Part shown: positions 1-7,544 of the stretch, piece by piece
How the letters are laid out: each line of letters opens with the position of its first letter
How positions within the stretch are numbered: position 1 is the first letter of the stretch
Assembly (NCBI GenBank): GCA_009704345.1
Contig: WLEH01000016.1
Location: forward strand, 1-11,217
DNA length: 11,217 nt
Reading direction: 5' to 3'
From: Actinomycetota bacterium
GTDB lineage: Bacteria > Actinomycetota > Actinomycetes > S36-B12 > UBA5976
The notes under the pieces: model-generated
Seen by the model: the letters and a program-made list of their open reading frames with translations, nothing else
Database searches by the model: none
What the model was told of the DNA's origin: nothing
Made by a program: the position numbers and the translations under genes

Positions 1-2987
1 CGCGCACTCTGCCCCGATATCTCCACACTACCCGGCGTAGTCGTATAATAGTAAATAGATAAACCAGTAGACGTCACCGCCGATAAATCCCACTCCAATC
101 CACTATAGATCTTATCATTACTCACCGTCCTAATATACTCCAAATCCGGGGTGGCCTTCGTTATCACCATAGTCTGCGTGGCCGTACTATTATTGACATA
201 CGCATCATTCACTATTGATGCCGTAATCACCGTCTCACCTATACTCAATACAATCCCCGACATACCCGATATACTCACCACACTCGGATTAGACGACGAT
301 AATACCACTGGTCTTCCATACTCATTAGACGCAGAAATACTCACGATTCCCGCCGTACAGGCATATGATACACTCAGATCACTGAAGACCACGGGGGCAT
401 CCACCTTCAATACCGTCACACTCTGCGATTCACTCGTGGATGCGACACAGTTTGACGAAACCGTGGATGTTATTGTGGCACTACCCGCAATTCCCACCAC
501 CAATTTATCACCCGATACTGTCAGCACCGATGGATTAGACGATGAATACGTCTTAGTCAGAATATACTCCGAATCAAGATCAGTAGTTGTCACCATTGTC
601 ACCGGCGCATCAAAACACACCAGATCCGGTATCTCCTCGAAATTTACCTCCACACTCAATCTAGTTTCTATAGCAATACGCAGGTTATTACCCGCAGCAT
701 CATAGTTCGAATACAAATATCCACCCGGTCCCAAACCAGTTAGACTTGCCACACCCGTCGCAAATACAATACCATTCTTATACCAAACACCACTACTATC
801 CGATAGAACATCTGTCACAGTTATGCTGCCATCCTGCGAAGAACATGGCACCGTCTCCGGCGAATATGTGGCAATACCCGACACTGTATAGAGGAGATCA
901 TTCACATTAGATCTCAATCGAAGGAATGCTCCGTCAACAAATCTCTCTATCGATTTCACTCCGACATTATAGTCCCATGGTGCTCCAGTGATAGGAAACT
1001 GAAACTCGAAAATCTTGAATCCACCCGTAAATATCGATGTCAACCCCGAGTTATCATACAACAAAGTATTACTGGTCACATCCAGTGTCATCGGCTGAAC
1101 AGAAGACCAATTTGAATTCTCAAACCCACCAATTATATAATAGTATCTATCCTCTCGGAAAGTATAATAATTCTCTGTTTCATATAGAGGAGTAACCCGA
1201 ACACCATTCATACCATTAATATTTACATGCGCTATAGTCATGGGATACCTTATCACATCTATCGTAAGATTTGACTCCGGATTAATAGTGGGATAGTTAC
1301 CATATACAAAAACCGCGGAACCAGGGGTATCAGGATATACCGATCCTATTATTTTATCTCTTTCACTCTGTGAACTAACCAACCATGGGGGTAATAGAAT
1401 TGATGGTATCTCTGAATACGCAAAAACCTTGAAACTTGCACCCTCATCCGTATTAGTATTACTGCCAGCATAATACAATTCCGTCGGAGATATCCTAGTC
1501 ATCCCCGAAATACTCGTCCATCCCAACATAGATCCAACCGTATAGTAATACAAATTCTCCGGAAATTCACCATTAAGAGCCGTCAATATTATATCAGATC
1601 CCACTATCTGAACACTCACATCAAATATACCCTCCACTGCTACTACACGAAATAATGCTATATCCCTTCCACCTTCCACCTCACCACCATCTATAGCATC
1701 CGCCGTGGAATAACCGAAATGTAATACACCCGCGTTATCTATTACCATATGCTGTTTTGTTCTATGGAAATTAGTAGCTGGTATAACTATATTTGAAACT
1801 GGTACATCATCATTTGCTGTATTCATCTGTAATCTCTGGGATACCCAGATAGCAGCCCCAGTTTCTCTATCTATTCTAGCTACAACCACATCGTAACCAC
1901 CCCTAAAATCAGAAGGGTATAATCCAGCAGTATTACGATGATAATTTAGATACAATTTATCCTCACTGTCCAGTACTAAACATGGATAAAAATTAGAATT
2001 TGTAGTAAGTATTCCATTAGTTCCATCTGCATACGCCGGAATATCCTTTGTATTCCACAGTGTCTCACCCGTAGAACCACTTAATTTCACCATAACAATA
2101 GAACTATCACCCTCTGGATCTGCTAAATTCACAGTCTCAAAAGCCATATATACATCATTCTCACTGTCTATAGCAATCGATGGCAGAAAATTTTCCCTGC
2201 TACTTACTACACTATTCCACTCAGAATTCTGCTTAATCCACAGCAGATTTCTAGATGGAGTATATTTAGCCGCCGTAATATTATAGATGCCCTGTACATA
2301 ATCTCCACCATCCACACGTCCATGTGCAGTATATACCACAATGATATTACCAACACTATCCACTTCCATAGTAGACATAACATACTCATCAGTCAAAATA
2401 TCCCACGCATCATCCTTCTTAATTATATTCAAACTAGGATCAAATACCCAGCTACCATCCTTCGCACCAGTCGATAATGAATATTTATTCACCACTATTG
2501 CCTCTATACTACCCCCCGAAATACCATAGGCGCGATTCTCTGTATAACTCATGTATACACTATCACTACTACATCTAACAAAAGGATGATAATAATCAAT
2601 CCCCGTGTAATCCGAGAAATCCACCACACCCGTACCACTATTTAGACGAACAATAGCAGACACCTTATCAGAATTAACTGTGGTACTATAGGCAAGATAT
2701 AGATTACCAGCAGTATCTACATCCGTACTGAAATTCTCGCGATCTATATATCCTGAAGCCACATCCGTTTTAGTTGTCTGCCATACTAAGTTCCCACTCA
2801 CATTAATCTTATTGATTTTCAGCGTATCGCCTCCAGAAGTTACATAGGTGAGGTATGTGTTACGAGATAAATCCACACTAATTATAGGACGATAATCATC
2901 ATCATTCGTATTGAACACCGGACTCTGAAACCCCGCTAGACGAATAATACTACCCGAATACGGCAATCCCTCTGAACTATACGACAT
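1..2987 (-). CDS. Giant modular beta-propeller / Ig-like repeat protein, copy A (3' end outside window)
   Basis: I translated 995 codons by hand without meeting a stop; the frame leaves the window at base 1, so the C-terminus is missing. The start ATG (2985-2987) begins MSYSSEGLPYSG and matches the start of the neighbouring paralog. Residues about 25-450 carry seven repeats of the type D-x-x-x-N-x-Y-h-x-Y (LSRNTYLTY, TAGNLYLAY, SDSVYMSY, VGNIIVVY, ENDVYMAF, EDKLYLNY, AGVLHFGY), most followed by a strand like VVVARIDRETGAAIW. This is what a seven-bladed SBBP-like propeller looks like. Next come two modules with YYYTVG...W...MTRI...FKVFAY...PPW and YYYIIGGF...W...FKIFE, resembling SusE/SusF-type domains; then a SprB-like segment (WYKNGIVFATG); then Ig-like Big_2-type repeats (SSNPSVVSISG, GETVITASI) running to the edge. 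There is no signal peptide or membrane segment. The domain names are recognised by eye; a surface or fibre role is inference. Confidence 0.88.
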   Translation of the reverse strand, partial: MSYSSEGLPYSGSIIRLAGFQSPVFNTNDDDYRPIISVDLSRNTYLTYVTSGGDTLKINKINVSGNLVWQTTKTDVASGYIDRENFSTDVDTAGNLYLAYSTTVNSDKVSAIVRLNSGTGVVDFSDYTGIDYYHPFVRCSSDSVYMSYTENRAYGISGGSIEAIVVNKYSLSTGAKDGSWVFDPSLNIIKKDDAWDILTDEYVMSTMEVDSVGNIIVVYTAHGRVDGGDYVQGIYNITAAKYTPSRNLLWIKQNSEWNSVVSSRENFLPSIAIDSENDVYMAFETVNLADPEGDSSIVMVKLSGSTGETLWNTKDIPAYADGTNGILTTNSNFYPCLVLDSEDKLYLNYHRNTAGLYPSDFRGGYDVVVARIDRETGAAIWVSQRLQMNTANDDVPVSNIVIPATNFHRTKQHMVIDNAGVLHFGYSTADAIDGGEVEGGRDIALFRVVAVEGIFDVSVQIVGSDIILTALNGEFPENLYYYTVGSMLGWTSISGMTRISPTELYYAGSNTNTDEGASFKVFAYSEIPSILLPPWLVSSQSERDKIIGSVYPDTPGSAVFVYGNYPTINPESNLTIDVIRYPMTIAHVNINGMNGVRVTPLYETENYYTFREDRYYYIIGGFENSNWSSVQPMTLDVTSNTLLYDNSGLTSIFTGGFKIFEFQFPITGAPWDYNVGVKSIERFVDGAFLRLRSNVNDLLYTVSGIATYSPETVPCSSQDGSITVTDVLSDSSGVWYKNGIVFATGVASLTGLGPGGYLYSNYDAAGNNLRIAIETRLSVEVNFEEIPDLVCFDAPVTMVTTTDLDSEYILTKTYSSSNPSVLTVSGDKLVVGIAGSATITSTVSSNCVASTSESQSVTVLKVDAPVVFSDLSVSYACTAGIVSISASNEYGRPVVLSSSNPSVVSISGMSGIVLSIGETVITASIVNDAYVNNSTATQTMVITKATPDLEYIRTVSNDKIYSGLEWDLSAVTSTGLSIYYYTTTPGSVEISGQSA

Positions 2988-2999
2988 TTTTATAGTATC
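2976..2999 (-). repeat. 24-base direct repeat spanning the copy A start codon
   Basis: This stretch is identical to 7457-7480 at the start of copy B. On the coding strand it reads GATACTATAAAA directly followed by ATG and the codons for MSYS. Identity covers the 12 leader bases as well as the first codons, so it may preserve a promoter or translation-initiation element shared by the paralog family. The CTATAAAA lies right against the ATG, too close to act as a normal TATA box for this start. Confidence 0.8.
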
Positions 3000-3046
3000 A
3001 TATACATTTTATAGAGAATACGCTATAGAATGTATATCACCCGACT
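2988..3046 (-). promoter_or_regulatory. 59-base tandem gap: promoter/leader of copy A and 3' end of copy B
   Basis: The gap is very A/T-rich and contains CTATAG (around 3023), CTATAAAA (around 3010) and CTATAAAA again next to the ATG, all read on the minus strand. Similar CTATA(A/G)A motifs sit just upstream of the 541-residue gene and of FEN1, which suggests a recurring promoter or initiator element. The region also contains the stem-loop at 3001-3036. Promoter function is inferred from position and recurrence only. Confidence 0.45.
3001..3036 (-). terminator. Stem-loop 3' of copy B
   Basis: Arms TATACATTTTATAG (3001-3014) and CTATAGAATGTATA (3023-3036) form a 14-base stem with one imperfect pair (A.C in the minus-sense transcript, U.G in the other sense) and an 8-base loop. 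It begins 10 bases after the copy B stop codon (TAG at 3047-3049 on the plus-strand coordinates). Mimivirus-type giant viruses are known to end and polyadenylate transcripts at such palindromes, so a 3'-end signal is the likely role. It also overlaps the copy A promoter region. Confidence 0.6.
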
Positions 3047-6000
3047 CTAACAGTAACCGAAATAAGCAGCCTTGCGACGCATCAGATACGCCCTATAATC
3101 CGGTATTATGCCACCCCGGTTCGCAATTATGGCTATACCGGCATTACGTTTAGCAAGTAACTCCTCTGATCTATCTGCGAAACTATCACGCACATTATTC
3201 TTAAAAGGATCCGTACAGGTTAGATCCCGCGCCTCCTCCACTACTTCCTCGCCACCCTCCTCTCCATAACACGTAATAGCCGAAAATGGCACTCGCAGCT
3301 GCCAACTAAATTCATCCAATCGCAACTTATATGCCGTCTCTATCGGGGATGTCACCTCCTGTAAATTCAATTCCGACGTAATACCCACATTATCTGTTCT
3401 AAACACCGTGATATTAGAAAATGGATGCGCCACTGTCACCGTCACCAGATTCGCATCACCACCAACTCTCTCTAAAACACCATCGTCATTATATGCGAAT
3501 CTCTGCAGACTAATATACACAGTGGGAACCACCACCGCCCCCGGCAGAGTTGGACTTGGAGGAGGAGGTATCGATAGTGACGCAGCAACCACCGGATCAG
3601 TCACCGATGCCGCCTTCAGAATCATCGCATCCGTAGTCGTATCCAACTCTATCCCCGTTACCACCGTCTCACCCCCCGATTTAATCTCCAAACTCGCTAT
3701 AAACTCCCTAAAACTCGCACGTGTTTCATCCTGCGGCAGCAACACAACCGCCGTTTCTACCGTCGGAGTCGCACTCAGATCACCCACCGTTGCAGCCGCT
3801 ATTAATACCGTACCCTTAGTAGCCGAATCCGTCACCGTAGCTTTTATAACCTCCAGTGTGGCAGCCACCGCCTCTGTAGTCAATATAGGCTGATTAATCG
3901 TCTCTTTTATTTCCACTATCGCCGGATCCGTACTCTCCGTTATGTCACTTGTCGGCGGTGTTTCAATTATATTGAATGTAACCGTTACAGGATCCGACGC
4001 TGAAAATGAAAGATCACCCGGCTGATTCGCGGTAATTGATGCCGAACCTAACGCCCACAGATTAACCCTATTGCCTCCAGAGATAGTTACATTGGGAGTA
4101 TTGGCAGTATAGATTAACGGTAAACCACTACTGGATGACCCTGGTGGAATAAAACTACCTGTACCCAGTATTTTGTCTATAATGGGTTGAATGGTGATAG
4201 TCTGATCACTCCTCACATATATCGTCTCAACCGTCGAAAAATCCCGGAAACACTGATCGGATGCCGTCGATGCTATAATACGCGCCAAACCGAAAGTACC
4301 CGCAGTCGCAGATAATCCCACTATGGACATAGTAGACGGCGTATCCGTAGTAAATACTATCGGAGTACTCGCCGTCGTATATCCAGAGAGTGAAAACTGC
4401 TCTCCTATTGAAATTCCATTGAAATCCGCGCGGGGAATGAATGTAATAGTGGGATAACCTTTCACTACTGTTATAGTCTGAGTAGCCGTACTACTATTAA
4501 CTCGCGCATTAGAGATAGATGCTGTAATAGTAACCACACCTTCTTTGTACATATATCCGGATGCCCCCGATATACTCATTATAGTTGGATCTGATGAACT
4601 GAATGTCACCGCAGATCCATAGATATTATACGCGGATAGAGAGGTGAATATGTCACCACATGACACCGTTCTAGTGGGCGTGGAAAACTGTACTGGTGCG
4701 GTGGCTTTTAGTACTACTATAGGCTGAGTATCTGTTTCTGGATTGAAACATGCGGCGGATATTGTGACCGTGATATTCGCAGATCCAGCATCACCTATTA
4801 CCAACTGGCTACCCGATATAGCTGCTACACTAGAATTGCTAGACTGATAGATGATGGCGGTATCGGGGGCAATAAATGGTGATGTGGTGAATGCCGATAG
4901 AGAGTATGGCGGATCAAAACAGACGAAATCGGGAATCTCCGGGAAACTTATCGTCTGATCATATTTTGTACTGAATGTTTCACTGTAGTAACTATCATTT
5001 GAATCTATGGCGGTAACAGTGTAATCCGCCGGGCTTAGGCCAGTTATACTCTGGGTAGTGGCATACTGTACCCCGTTTTTCAACCAGTTGACAGATGTTA
5101 CACTGTATGGAGACGATGCTGTTATAGACATAGTAATAGATCCCGCGTCGGTACATGTCGGATCACGGGTCACTGTTCCCTCTATAAAGAAACGGAAATA
5201 TAGATTGCCTCCATCGTTTGATCCATTACTGTTTCGGAAGTAAAGATAGAATTGACCACCGAGCTCCTGGATGGCATTCGTATTATCACGCCCCCATATT
5301 TCCCACTGATCACCGTTGAGAGGCGTGGATAACTCAAATATTTTAAACTGGGAATCCTGGAGAAGATTCTGATCACTGTAGGTCAATCTATTATTTACGG
5401 TATCAACTGTCATGAGTTTTCCATATCCCCAATCGGATCCAGTGAATCCACCTATAATGTAATAATATTTCGCTGGGTTAAAAGTGTAGATATCAGCAGT
5501 ATTATTAATATTACGAACCTCTATCCCACGGACAGAATTAATGAGCGTGTAATTAATTGAAACATTAAATATATTAGGAGTTTGATTAAAAACTAAATCT
5601 GGAAATGAAGTCATGGCGACATAATTATCATAGAGAAAAATAAGATTATTTGTACCTGTATTTTGATATAATGTGGCTACTATTCCTTCTTGATTTATGA
5701 CAGACTGACTCCATGGAGGAACTGTTTGCGAAGGTGCTGGATTATAAACATATATTTTAAATTGGTCTGTAAGAAACACTGTTCCTGTAAATTGTATTGA
5801 TTTACCATTATTAATTCGTGTCATCTGAGAAATACTAACCCATCCAGTTGGACTACCAACTAAATAGTACGAAAATTCTGCAGGGAAAGAACTAGTTGTT
5901 GTTGTTACAGTAATAGTACCAGGACTTCCTGGTGTAATAATTAATGATGCTCTAAATATACCCTCTATTGGTGTAACTTTGAATAGTGCTATATCACGCG

Positions 6001-7468
6001 ATCCTGTACTTGTTCCACCAGTAATTGTGCTATTGGTAGCATATGTAAAATAAATATCACCGGATGTATCTATAGCAGTAAATTGTCTACTATTATAAAT
6101 TGGAAATTGATTACCGCCACCCCAATTAGCTGTTGCATAATCTATACCAGTTGTATTCAATATTCTCCTCTGTGTAACCCATCTAGCATCTCCTGTTGTT
6201 GGATTAATTTTCGCTATAACAATATCTCTTTCACCTTTGTTTGCATTGATGCGAGTATTAGAATATGTAAAATATACTACATATAAATTATTATTTCTAT
6301 CAATTATTATATTTGAATGCGAATCTTCATTATCAGTATTAATATGATTCAAACTATATGATCCATTCACTTCATAATTAGAAATATTTAAACTGCTCCA
6401 CATTGTATCTCCAGTTTGTCCATTTATTTTTACTATAGCTATATCAGATCCATAATTATCTCCTTGCCATAGAGTATCATATGACATGTATATATTATTT
6501 GTCGAATCGACTGCTAGAGAAGGGACAGTTTTATCCTTATAGGAACTATTGAAATTCCAGGCTGGATCTTGTTTTACCCATTCTAATGTCGGACGACCAT
6601 TCGCAGTAAGTACATCTGGATCAAATTTACCTACTATAATATTATTAAAATAATAAGGTTCTGATTGTGTTCCCCCCTCTACAGCTCCATGAATAGTATA
6701 TGCTACTATTACTTTACCCGAATTATCTATTATTAATTCAGATACTGCTGTATTAGAATCATCTCCCCATTCCAGAGCCTGACTCCTGATATTGAAAGAA
6801 GGATCAATAATAACTGGCCACTGGGCAACACCTGTCGATGGTGTTAACTTATTCAATCCTATAGCCTGATATGATCTATCAACACCATTTATATTTAGAG
6901 TAGCAGTAGTTGAATAGGACATATATAATGCTCCATTATAGTATTTAATACTAGGATAAGTTTCCAGACGATTATTAGTAGCAAATTCAGTAAATCTAAT
7001 ATATCCTCCTGTTGGACTAGTAGTTCCTCCATTTTCGCTACTGAGTTTAGCAACTAATATATCACTAAGTCTATCTGGAGTAGGAGGTGCCCAATAAGAA
7101 GAACTAAAAAATAATGTTAATGCTATATATTGATTACCAAATTCATCAACTGTAGATGAATATCTTTCCTGATGTGTGTTAGTTGAAGAGAAATTATTAC
7201 CCACTGTAAATCCCGCCCCCTGATTGAACCAGAGAACATTACCCGCACTATTCATCTTAATCGAAACCATATTATACCCTCCAACATTAGTCTGTATAGA
7301 ACCACTCAGTGATCCAGCAGTCAAATACGTCAAATATATATTCCTCGATATATCCAGATCTAATATAGGTCGATAATCATCAGCCGTCGTATTAATTGTC
7401 GCATTCTGAATACCTAACTGCCTCAGAACCGTACCCGAATAATACGTACCCGATTCACTATACGACAT
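3047..7468 (-). CDS. Giant modular beta-propeller / Ig-like repeat protein, copy B (complete, 1473 aa)
   Basis: The frame stays open up to an ATG at 7600, but that start would overlap the divergent gene by 56 bases. The ATG at 7466-7468 gives MSYSESGTYYSG, matching the start of copy A and its identical leader, so I chose it. Residues about 26-501 hold seven D-x-x-N-x-Y-h-x-Y repeats spaced roughly 67-77 residues apart (for example ISRNIYLTY, NSGKVIVAY, STNNIYMSY, RNNNLYVVY, TSGDIYFTY): an SBBP-like seven-bladed propeller. Residues about 506-611 and 616-765 are two SusE/SusF-like modules (YYLVGSPTGW...MTRI...FKIYVY...PPW; YYYIIGGFTGSDW...FKIFE...W). A SprB-like module follows (about 766-831; WLKNGV, ITGLSPADYTVTAIDSN), then four Ig-like repeats (about 836-1171). 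Residues 1172-1473 are unrecognised, with an SIPPPPSPTLPG linker and a basic end (YLMRRKAAYFGYC). There is no signal peptide. A virion surface or fibre role is inference. Confidence 0.9.
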   Translation of the reverse strand: MSYSESGTYYSGTVLRQLGIQNATINTTADDYRPILDLDISRNIYLTYLTAGSLSGSIQTNVGGYNMVSIKMNSAGNVLWFNQGAGFTVGNNFSSTNTHQERYSSTVDEFGNQYIALTLFFSSSYWAPPTPDRLSDILVAKLSSENGGTTSPTGGYIRFTEFATNNRLETYPSIKYYNGALYMSYSTTATLNINGVDRSYQAIGLNKLTPSTGVAQWPVIIDPSFNIRSQALEWGDDSNTAVSELIIDNSGKVIVAYTIHGAVEGGTQSEPYYFNNIIVGKFDPDVLTANGRPTLEWVKQDPAWNFNSSYKDKTVPSLAVDSTNNIYMSYDTLWQGDNYGSDIAIVKINGQTGDTMWSSLNISNYEVNGSYSLNHINTDNEDSHSNIIIDRNNNLYVVYFTYSNTRINANKGERDIVIAKINPTTGDARWVTQRRILNTTGIDYATANWGGGNQFPIYNSRQFTAIDTSGDIYFTYATNSTITGGTSTGSRDIALFKVTPIEGIFRASLIITPGSPGTITVTTTTSSFPAEFSYYLVGSPTGWVSISQMTRINNGKSIQFTGTVFLTDQFKIYVYNPAPSQTVPPWSQSVINQEGIVATLYQNTGTNNLIFLYDNYVAMTSFPDLVFNQTPNIFNVSINYTLINSVRGIEVRNINNTADIYTFNPAKYYYIIGGFTGSDWGYGKLMTVDTVNNRLTYSDQNLLQDSQFKIFELSTPLNGDQWEIWGRDNTNAIQELGGQFYLYFRNSNGSNDGGNLYFRFFIEGTVTRDPTCTDAGSITMSITASSPYSVTSVNWLKNGVQYATTQSITGLSPADYTVTAIDSNDSYYSETFSTKYDQTISFPEIPDFVCFDPPYSLSAFTTSPFIAPDTAIIYQSSNSSVAAISGSQLVIGDAGSANITVTISAACFNPETDTQPIVVLKATAPVQFSTPTRTVSCGDIFTSLSAYNIYGSAVTFSSSDPTIMSISGASGYMYKEGVVTITASISNARVNSSTATQTITVVKGYPTITFIPRADFNGISIGEQFSLSGYTTASTPIVFTTDTPSTMSIVGLSATAGTFGLARIIASTASDQCFRDFSTVETIYVRSDQTITIQPIIDKILGTGSFIPPGSSSSGLPLIYTANTPNVTISGGNRVNLWALGSASITANQPGDLSFSASDPVTVTFNIIETPPTSDITESTDPAIVEIKETINQPILTTEAVAATLEVIKATVTDSATKGTVLIAAATVGDLSATPTVETAVVLLPQDETRASFREFIASLEIKSGGETVVTGIELDTTTDAMILKAASVTDPVVAASLSIPPPPSPTLPGAVVVPTVYISLQRFAYNDDGVLERVGGDANLVTVTVAHPFSNITVFRTDNVGITSELNLQEVTSPIETAYKLRLDEFSWQLRVPFSAITCYGEEGGEEVVEEARDLTCTDPFKNNVRDSFADRSEELLAKRNAGIAIIANRGGIIPDYRAYLMRRKAAYFGYC
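5460..7190 (-). other. Low-GC block inside copy B
   Basis: Base composition changes sharply within this gene. By hand count GC is 12 of 60 at 6241-6300 and 17 of 60 at 7081-7140, against 31 of 60 at 3601-3660 in the same gene. The bases from about 7200 to 7468 return to the C-rich style of the neighbours. The block covers roughly residues 93-669 of copy B: most of the propeller and the first SusE/F-like module, ending near the boundary with the second. The equivalent part of copy A is not as A/T-rich (22 of 60 at 2041-2100). The edges are approximate. Confidence 0.6.
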
Positions 7469-7480
7469 TTTTATAGTATC
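7457..7480 (-). repeat. 24-base direct repeat spanning the copy B start codon
   Basis: Identical to 2976-2999. It covers 12 leader bases (GATACTATAAAA on the coding strand) and the first codons, and it is the main support for placing the copy B start at 7468 rather than at the upstream in-frame ATG at 7600. Confidence 0.8.
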
Positions 7481-7544
7481 TAACACATTTATAACATCAT
7501 TACACACACTCTCTCTCGAAATATTATGTTCTCCTCTATAAATA
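7469..7544. promoter_or_regulatory. 76-base divergent promoter region between copy B and the nucleotidyltransferase-like gene
   Basis: A/T-rich intergenic region between two genes that point away from each other. Read rightward it ends CTATAAATA just before the ATG of the 541-residue gene; read leftward it ends ACTATAAAA just before the copy B ATG. Near the centre is an alternating stretch of four AC then four TC dinucleotides (7502-7517). No stem-loop was seen here, in contrast to the regions that follow stop codons. The promoter role is inferred from gene orientation and the shared CTATA-type motif. Confidence 0.5.

Noticed and set aside
151..705. 184-codon plus-strand open frame with a hydrophobic N-terminus
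   Set aside because: It lies antisense to the Ig-like repeats of copy A, whose frame is open for 995 codons and matches a paralog. The apparent protein is Thr/Ser/Val-rich, as expected from the reverse complement of such repeats.
3408..3893. 161-codon plus-strand open frame
   Set aside because: Antisense to the C-terminal region of copy B, without its own leader motif or recognisable domain.
1..7468. A bacterial or phage origin, suggested by SusE/F-, SprB- and Big_2-like modules
   Set aside because: No Shine-Dalgarno sites, no signal peptides on the large proteins, a eukaryote-type FEN1 next door, and A/T-rich CTATA leaders all favour a eukaryotic giant virus. The modules themselves may still be of bacterial descent.
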